Shown in pieces: positions 60,015 to 64,000 of a stretch of DNA of 64,000 nucleotides; within the stretch, counting starts at the first letter, position 1, and each line of letters starts with the position of its first letter. Both the position numbers and the translations under genes were made by a program. The notes beneath the pieces are model-generated. The model saw nothing but the letters and a program-made list of their open reading frames with translations, searched no databases and was not told the DNA's origin. The DNA lies in the NCBI RefSeq assembly GCF_036227225.1, contig NZ_CP109444.1, positions 3,205,501-3,269,500 on the forward strand, given 5' to 3'. Origin of the DNA: Streptomyces sp. NBC_01478. GTDB taxonomy: Bacteria > Actinomycetota > Actinomycetes > Streptomycetales > Streptomycetaceae.

Positions 60015-60857
60015 ATGACGACACCCGTACTCGAAGCCCGTGACGTCACCATGCGCTTCGGCGGCCTCACCGCCGTCCGCTCCGTCGACTTCACCGTCAA
60101 CGCCGGCGAGATCGTAGGCCTCATCGGCCCCAACGGCGCAGGCAAGACCACCTTCTTCAACTGCCTCACCGGCCTCTACGTCCCCACCGAGGGCACGGTC
60201 TCCTACAAGGGCACGGTCCTTCCGCCGAAGCCCCACCTGGTGACCAAGGCCGGCATCGCCCGCACCTTCCAGAACATCCGTCTGTTCGCCAACATGACGG
60301 TCCTGGAAAACGTGTTGGTCGGCCGCCACACCCGCACCAAGGAAGGCCTCTGGTCGGCCCTCCTGCGCGGCCCCGGCTTCAAGCGGGCCGAGAAGGCCAG
60401 CGAAGAACGCGCCATGGAACTCCTGGAGTTCATCGGCCTCGCCCACAAGCGCGACCACCTCGCCAGGAACCTCCCCTACGGCGAACAGCGCAAGCTGGAG
60501 ATCGCACGCGCCATGGCCTCCGAGCCGGGCCTGCTTCTGCTCGACGAGCCGACGGCCGGCATGAACCCCCAAGAGACGCGGGCGACCGAGGAGTTGGTCT
60601 TCGCGATCCGCGACAAGGGCATCGCCGTCCTCGTCATCGAGCACGACATGCGCTTCATCTTCAACCTCTGCGACCGCGTCGCCGTCCTCGTCCAGGGCGA
60701 AAAACTCGTCGAAGGCACCTCCGACGTCGTCCAGGCCGACGAACGCGTCGTGGCCGCCTACCTCGGCGAACCGTTCGAGGGCACACCCGATCCCGAAGAC
60801 ACCCCGCCCGCGACGGAAGCGGAGAGCACCACCAGCGCCAAGGGAGAAGCCCAGTGA
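60015..60857 (+). CDS. livG: Branched-chain amino acid ABC transporter ATP-binding protein LivG
   Basis: 280 residues. Walker A GPNGAGKTTFFNCLTG, Q-loop TFQNIRLFANMTVLENVLVGRH, signature LPYGEQRKLEIARAMA (YGEQ in place of SGGQ, the LivG norm), Walker B LLLLDEPTAGMNPQE and switch His in VIEHDMRFIFNLCDRV. The C-terminal 25 residues past the LivG core (FEGTPDPEDTPPATEAE) are acidic and unusual in length. Overlaps livF by 4 bp (GTGA). Confidence 0.96.
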   Translation: MTTPVLEARDVTMRFGGLTAVRSVDFTVNAGEIVGLIGPNGAGKTTFFNCLTGLYVPTEGTVSYKGTVLPPKPHLVTKAGIARTFQNIRLFANMTVLENVLVGRHTRTKEGLWSALLRGPGFKRAEKASEERAMELLEFIGLAHKRDHLARNLPYGEQRKLEIARAMASEPGLLLLDEPTAGMNPQETRATEELVFAIRDKGIAVLVIEHDMRFIFNLCDRVAVLVQGEKLVEGTSDVVQADERVVAAYLGEPFEGTPDPEDTPPATEAESTTSAKGEAQ

Positions 60858-61570
60858 CCGCACTGCTAGAGGTCGAGGACCTCAGGGTCTCCTACGGCAA
60901 GATCGAGGCCGTCAAGGGCATCTCCTTCAGCGTCGAGGCCGGCCAGGTCGTCACCCTCATCGGCACCAACGGCGCCGGCAAGACGACGACCCTGCGCACC
61001 CTCTCGGGCCTGCTGCAGCCCTCCGGCGGCAAGATCACCTTCGACGGCAAGCCGCTCAACAGCGTCCCCGCCCACAAGATCGTCGCCCTCGGTCTGGCCC
61101 ACTCCCCCGAAGGCCGGCACATCTTCCCGCGCCTCACCATCGCGGAGAACCTCCAGCTCGGCGCCTTCCTCCGCAAGGACAAGGAAGGCATCGAGAAGGA
61201 CATCCAGCGCGCCTACGACCTCTTCCCCATCCTCGGGGAACGTCAGAAGCAGGCCGCGGGAACCCTCTCCGGCGGCGAGCAGCAGATGCTGGCGATGGGC
61301 CGCGCGCTCATGTCCCAGCCGAAACTGCTGATGCTGGACGAGCCGTCCATGGGCCTCTCCCCGATCATGATGCAGAAGATCATGGCGACGATCGTGGAGC
61401 TCAAGGCGTCGGGCACGACGATCCTGCTCGTCGAGCAGAACGCCCAGGCGGCCCTGTCGCTCGCCGACCAGGGCCACGTCATGGAGGTCGGCAACATCGT
61501 CCTCTCCGGCACGGGCGAGGACCTGCTGCACGACGAGTCGGTACGGAAGGCGTACCTCGGCGAGGACTGA
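60854..61570 (+). CDS. livF: Branched-chain amino acid ABC transporter ATP-binding protein LivF
   Basis: 238 residues. Walker A GTNGAGKTTTLRTLSG, Q-loop AHSPEGRHIFPRLTIAENLQLGAF (the LivF 'PEGR.IF' signature), LSGGEQQMLAMGRALMS and Walker B LLMLDEPSMGLSPIMMQKI, ending VEQNAQAALSLADQGHVMEVGNIVLSGTG. Last gene of the operon, coupled to livG and followed by the terminator at 61598. Confidence 0.96.
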   Translation: MTALLEVEDLRVSYGKIEAVKGISFSVEAGQVVTLIGTNGAGKTTTLRTLSGLLQPSGGKITFDGKPLNSVPAHKIVALGLAHSPEGRHIFPRLTIAENLQLGAFLRKDKEGIEKDIQRAYDLFPILGERQKQAAGTLSGGEQQMLAMGRALMSQPKLLMLDEPSMGLSPIMMQKIMATIVELKASGTTILLVEQNAQAALSLADQGHVMEVGNIVLSGTGEDLLHDESVRKAYLGED

Positions 61571-61597
61571 GGCCGAGGCGGCTTTTCCCGTTTTTCC

Positions 61598-61642
61598 ACG
61601 ACGAGGCCCGCGCCCCCTGCTTCGGGGCGCGGGCCTCGTCGT
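61598..61642. terminator. 19-bp bidirectional terminator between livF and the ANTAR regulator
   Basis: A perfect 19-base stem (ACGACGAGGCCCGCGCCCC with its complement) and a 7-nt loop, 27 bp past the livF stop and 21 bp past the ANTAR regulator stop coming from the other side. The + strand 5' side carries TTTTCCCGTTTTT, so on the minus strand the stem is followed by an A-rich run and on the plus strand by none. Confidence 0.9.
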
Positions 61643-61663
61643 ACGTGCTGCCGCGGGTCGGTG

Positions 61664-62320
61664 TCAGCCCTTCGCGGACTTCTTCTCGTCGGCGTCCTGG
61701 ATGACCGCCTCGGCGACCTGCTGCATGGACATCCGGCGGTCCATCGACGTCTTCTGGATCCACCGGAACGCGGCCGGCTCGGACAGTCCGTACTCGGTCT
61801 GCAGGATCGACTTCGCGCGGTCGACCAGCTTGCGGGTCTCCAGCCGCAGCGTGAGGTCGGCGACCTCCTGCTCAAGCTGCTTGAGCTCGGTGAAACGTGA
61901 GACGGCCATCTCGATCGCGGGCACGACATCGCTCTTGCTGAAGGGCTTCACGAGGTACGCCATCGCACCGGCGTCCCGGGCCCGCTCGACGAGGTCGCGC
62001 TGCGAGAACGCGGTGAGCATCAGTACCGGCGCGATGCCCTCCTCGGCGATCTTCTCGGCGGCGGAGATGCCGTCCAGCTTGGGCATCTTCACGTCGAGGA
62101 TCACCAGGTCGGGCTTGTGCTCACGGGCCAGCTCGACGGCCTGCTCACCATCACCGGCCTCACCGACGACGGTGTACCCCTCCTCCTCCAGCATCTCTTT
62201 GAGATCGAGCCGGATCAGGGCCTCGTCCTCGGCGATGACGACACGGGTCGTCAGCGGAGGCACGTGCGACTTGTCGTCGTCGGGCGCGTCTACGGGCTGG
62301 GGCGACTCGGGGGCGGTCAC
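61664..62320 (-). CDS. ANTAR-type response regulator (PdtaR-like)
   Basis: 218 residues from GTG with AGGAGCCCCC upstream; the longer frame to 62602 reads backwards through the tRNA. Receiver at about 25-140: RVVIAEDEALIRLDLKEMLEEEGYTVVGEAGDGEQAVELA, phospho-Asp in LVILDVKMPKLDG, LTAFSQRD and YLVKPFSKSD (Lys). ANTAR domain at about 155-215: LETRKLVDRAKSILQTEYGLSEPAAFRWIQKTSMDRRMSMQQVAEAVI, the RNA-binding helical module with conserved Ala, Trp/Arg and Arg residues. It antiterminates transcripts by binding tandem stem-loops. Its kinase partner (PdtaS-like) is not adjacent. Convergent with livF. Confidence 0.95.
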   Translation of the reverse strand: MTAPESPQPVDAPDDDKSHVPPLTTRVVIAEDEALIRLDLKEMLEEEGYTVVGEAGDGEQAVELAREHKPDLVILDVKMPKLDGISAAEKIAEEGIAPVLMLTAFSQRDLVERARDAGAMAYLVKPFSKSDVVPAIEMAVSRFTELKQLEQEVADLTLRLETRKLVDRAKSILQTEYGLSEPAAFRWIQKTSMDRRMSMQQVAEAVIQDADEKKSAKG

Positions 62321-62419
62321 GGGGGCTCCTCGTTCAGGGCGGGGTGCTGCTCCCAAGAGCGTACCTAGCTGCGGTAAGGTAGTCGGGCAGCGGGTCGAGG
62401 TAAACCTTCGATTCGTTAG

Positions 62420-62494
62420 GCCCCGGTAGCCCAATCGGTAGCAGGCAGTGCTCTCAAACAGCATCCAGTGTGGGTTCGAGTCCCACCCGGGGCA
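62420..62494 (+). tRNA. tRNA with CAA anticodon (nominal Leu), class I shape
   Basis: 75 nt. Perfect acceptor stem GCCCCGG (62420-62426) with CCGGGGC (62487-62493), A73 at 62494 and no encoded CCA. T-arm GTGGG-TTCGAGT-CCCAC is perfect. Anticodon stem GTGCT/AGCAT with loop CTCAAAC: U33, CAA at 34-36, A37. D-arm has three good pairs and GG in the loop. The variable region is five bases (CCAGT). CAA reads the Leu codon UUG, but bacterial tRNA-Leu should have a long variable arm. The tRNA is otherwise well formed. Acceptor and U-rich (CTTTTCC) end fit expression. Confidence 0.8.
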
Positions 62495-62523
62495 CTTTTC
62501 CTTCGTTTCGAAGGAGAGATCAT

Positions 62524-62562
62524 AAAAGCGGAGGTCCACGTTCGCGTGGACCTCCGCTTTTT
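62524..62562. terminator. Strong intrinsic terminator
   Basis: AAAAGCGGAGGTCCACG - TTCG - CGTGGACCTCCGCTTTT: seventeen paired bases with a UUCG tetraloop and a T-run, effective in both directions. It follows the tRNA and also would stop leftward transcription from the pyk side. The most classical terminator in the window. Confidence 0.95.
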
Positions 62563-62637
62563 GCTGCGTGTCGCGGTGATCAGTAACACAGAGTGGCTGC
62601 ATGGAACGGCGCAGCCCTTCGATTCGCTGAAGACGCC

Positions 62638-62911
62638 ATGCGCAAGGTGATGCCGCTCCCCAGCATCAGCCGGCGCCACAGGGCTGATTGCACGGACGCC
62701 TTCGACAAACTCGACATCGAATGGGCGCACTGCACCCGGAACGGCAACCCGTACAACATCTCCGTCGCCCGCAAAGCGTCAGTCGCCCTCATGGATACCG
62801 GCGTAGGCCCCAAAAACCGACCCCGCCGCATGACGCGTCACAATCCACAATGCACAGGGCTGAAATCCGCCGTGTCGAAAGCCCGCGAATTCATCTGCGG
62901 GGCGATACGCG
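62638..62911 (+). pseudogene. Decayed small ORF between tRNA and pyk
   Basis: From the ATG at 62638 an open frame has coding-like third positions for about 65 codons: RADCTDAFDKLDIEWAHC, then NGNPYNISVARKASVALMD and GVGPKNRPRR. After about 62840 codon use degrades (CAT, AAT, CCA, ATA appear), and the frame runs uninterrupted into the 3' end of the opposite-strand pyk gene with no stop of its own, which no real gene of this type would do. A tRNA-adjacent relic of an accessory gene is plausible. No family recognised. Confidence 0.4.
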
Positions 62912-64000
62912 CTACTTGGGGCTGTCGTCCTCGCCGACGTGGTGGACGCGGACGAGGTTTGTCGAGCCGGCGACTCCGGGGGGTGAGCCCGCCGTGATGA
63001 CGACGATGTCGCCCTTTTGGCAGCGGCCGTATGTGAGGAGGAGTTCGTCGACCTGGTCGACCATGGCGTCGGTGGAGTCGACATGGGGGCCGAGGATGGT
63101 CTCCACGCCCCAGGTGAGGGTGAGTTGGGCGCGGGTGGCGGGGTCGGGGGTGAAGGCCATCACGGGGATGGGGGACCTGTAGCGGGACAACCTGCGTACG
63201 GTGTCGCCGGATTGGGTGAAGGCCACCAGGAACTTCGCGCCGAGGAAGTCGCCCATCTCGGCGGCGGCCCGGGCCACCGCGCCGCCCTGGGTGCGGGGCT
63301 TGTTGCGTTCGGTGAGTGGGGGCAGGCCCTTGGCGAGGATGTCCTCCTCGGCGGCTTCGACGATGCGGGCCATGGTGATGACGGTGGCGATGGGGTAGTT
63401 GCCGACGCTGGTCTCGCCGGAGAGCATCACCGCGTCCGTGCCGTCGATGACGGCGTTCGCCACGTCGCTGGCCTCCGCGCGGGTCGGGCGGGAGTTCTCG
63501 ATCATCGAGTCGAGCATCTGGGTGGCGACGATGACCGGTTTGGCGTTGCGCTTGGCCAGTTTGATCGCGCGCTTCTGGACGATCGGGACCTGTTCGAGGG
63601 GCATTTCGACGCCGAGGTCGCCGCGGGCGACCATGATGCCGTCGAAGGCGGCCACGATGTCGTCGATGGCCTCGACCGCCTGGGGCTTCTCCACCTTGGC
63701 GATGACGGGGAGGCGGTGGCCCTCCTCGTCCATGATGCGGTGGACCTCGTCGATGTCCTTGCCGCTGCGGACGAAGGAGAGGGCGATGACGTCGAAGCCG
63801 GAGCGCAGGGCCCAGCGGAGGTCGTCCTCGTCCTTGTCGGAGAGGGCGGGGACGGAGACGGCGACGCCGGGGAGGTTGAGGCCCTTGTGGTCGGAGACCA
63901 TGCCGCCTTCGACGACCTTGGTGTGGACGCGGGGGCCGTCGACGGAGGTGACTTCGAGGCAGACCTTGCCGTCGTCGACGAGGACGCGCTCGCCGGGAGT
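62912..64000 (-). CDS. pyk: Pyruvate kinase, C-terminal part (start beyond the window)
   Basis: 362 residues visible; the N-terminus lies to the right of the window. It enters at TPGERVLVDDGKVCLEV, part of domain B. Domain A: GLNLPGVAVSVPALSDKDEDDLRWALRSGFDVIALSFVRSG, VIAKVEKPQAVEAIDDI, DGIMVARGDLGVEMPLEQVPIVQKRAIKLAKRNAKPVIVATQMLDSMI, and VMLSGETSVGNYPI. The Lys in KVEKPQAVE is catalytic, and Glu/Asp of ARGDLGVEM bind Mg2+. The C-terminal allosteric domain follows (LVAFTQSGDTVRRLSRYR). Makes pyruvate and ATP from PEP and ADP. The start Met shown at 63901 is an internal residue. Confidence 0.97.
   Translation of the reverse strand, partial: TPGERVLVDDGKVCLEVTSVDGPRVHTKVVEGGMVSDHKGLNLPGVAVSVPALSDKDEDDLRWALRSGFDVIALSFVRSGKDIDEVHRIMDEEGHRLPVIAKVEKPQAVEAIDDIVAAFDGIMVARGDLGVEMPLEQVPIVQKRAIKLAKRNAKPVIVATQMLDSMIENSRPTRAEASDVANAVIDGTDAVMLSGETSVGNYPIATVITMARIVEAAEEDILAKGLPPLTERNKPRTQGGAVARAAAEMGDFLGAKFLVAFTQSGDTVRRLSRYRSPIPVMAFTPDPATRAQLTLTWGVETILGPHVDSTDAMVDQVDELLLTYGRCQKGDIVVITAGSPPGVAGSTNLVRVHHVGEDDSPK

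Noticed and set aside
61664..62602. 312-residue version of the ANTAR regulator
   Set aside because: Its upstream 94 codons read antisense through the tRNA; GTG 62320 with AGGAG is the natural start.

Overview
This window is high-GC actinobacterial chromosome, almost certainly Streptomyces. Third codon positions are nearly all G or C. GTG and TTG starts are common, and the gene families are typical of the genus: DUF397/XRE pairs, an ANTAR response regulator, the SPW_0924 small protein, and four-domain ribosomal protein S1. From memory, the order rpsA - hrpB - polA - liv operon - ANTAR regulator - pyk is a core Streptomyces arrangement; I could not check this by alignment. Many long opposite-strand frames here are GC-skew shadows and were left out.

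Layout. 1-7.9 kb: end of a Rossmann-fold protein, DUF2293, DUF1772, an orphan GltD-like flavoprotein, a rifampicin-phosphotransferase-like enzyme with an overlapping membrane protein, and a phosphatase. 7.9-10.8 kb: a WhiJ/AbaA-type regulatory module (DUF397, XRE/DUF5753 and a divergent HATPase) around a palindromic site. 10.9-20.1 kb: ABC exporter, DUF899, P450 plus amidohydrolase, an endonuclease/exonuclease/phosphatase protein, an FUSC membrane protein, a perfect hairpin and a tRNA-like relic. 20.1-29.5 kb: small conserved genes, a GH6 protein, and a GntR / NCS1 permease / Asp-Glu-racemase-like locus with a perfect operator palindrome, then a LamG-peptidase fusion and proline iminopeptidase. 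29.5-37.9 kb: uracil-DNA glycosylase, S4 protein, DoxX, methyltransferase, acyltransferase, TPR, coaE, PAC2 and a Tat-exported amine oxidase.

38-51.6 kb is housekeeping: rpsA with a clear promoter and a long leader, a methyltransferase lacking a normal start codon, hrpB, DUF3068 plus a 44-residue SPW_0924 protein flanking a LacI-like palindrome, a lytic transglycosylase, DUF4184, and polA. 52-55.6 kb: an FdhF/YdeP molybdoenzyme and a thioesterase. 55.8-61.6 kb: a complete branched-chain amino acid ABC operon (substrate-binding protein, two permeases, two ATPases), ending at a 19-bp terminator shared with the convergent ANTAR regulator. The window closes with an unusual class I tRNA carrying a CAA anticodon, a strong terminator, a decayed small ORF and the 3' part of pyruvate kinase.

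The least ordinary signals are the tRNA with CAA anticodon and short variable loop, the cysteine-poor racemase homologue with its permease and operator, the DUF3068/SPW_0924 operator, the missing start codon at 39.98 kb, and the livK-livH intercistronic hairpin. I saw no CRISPR array, insertion sequence or intact prophage.
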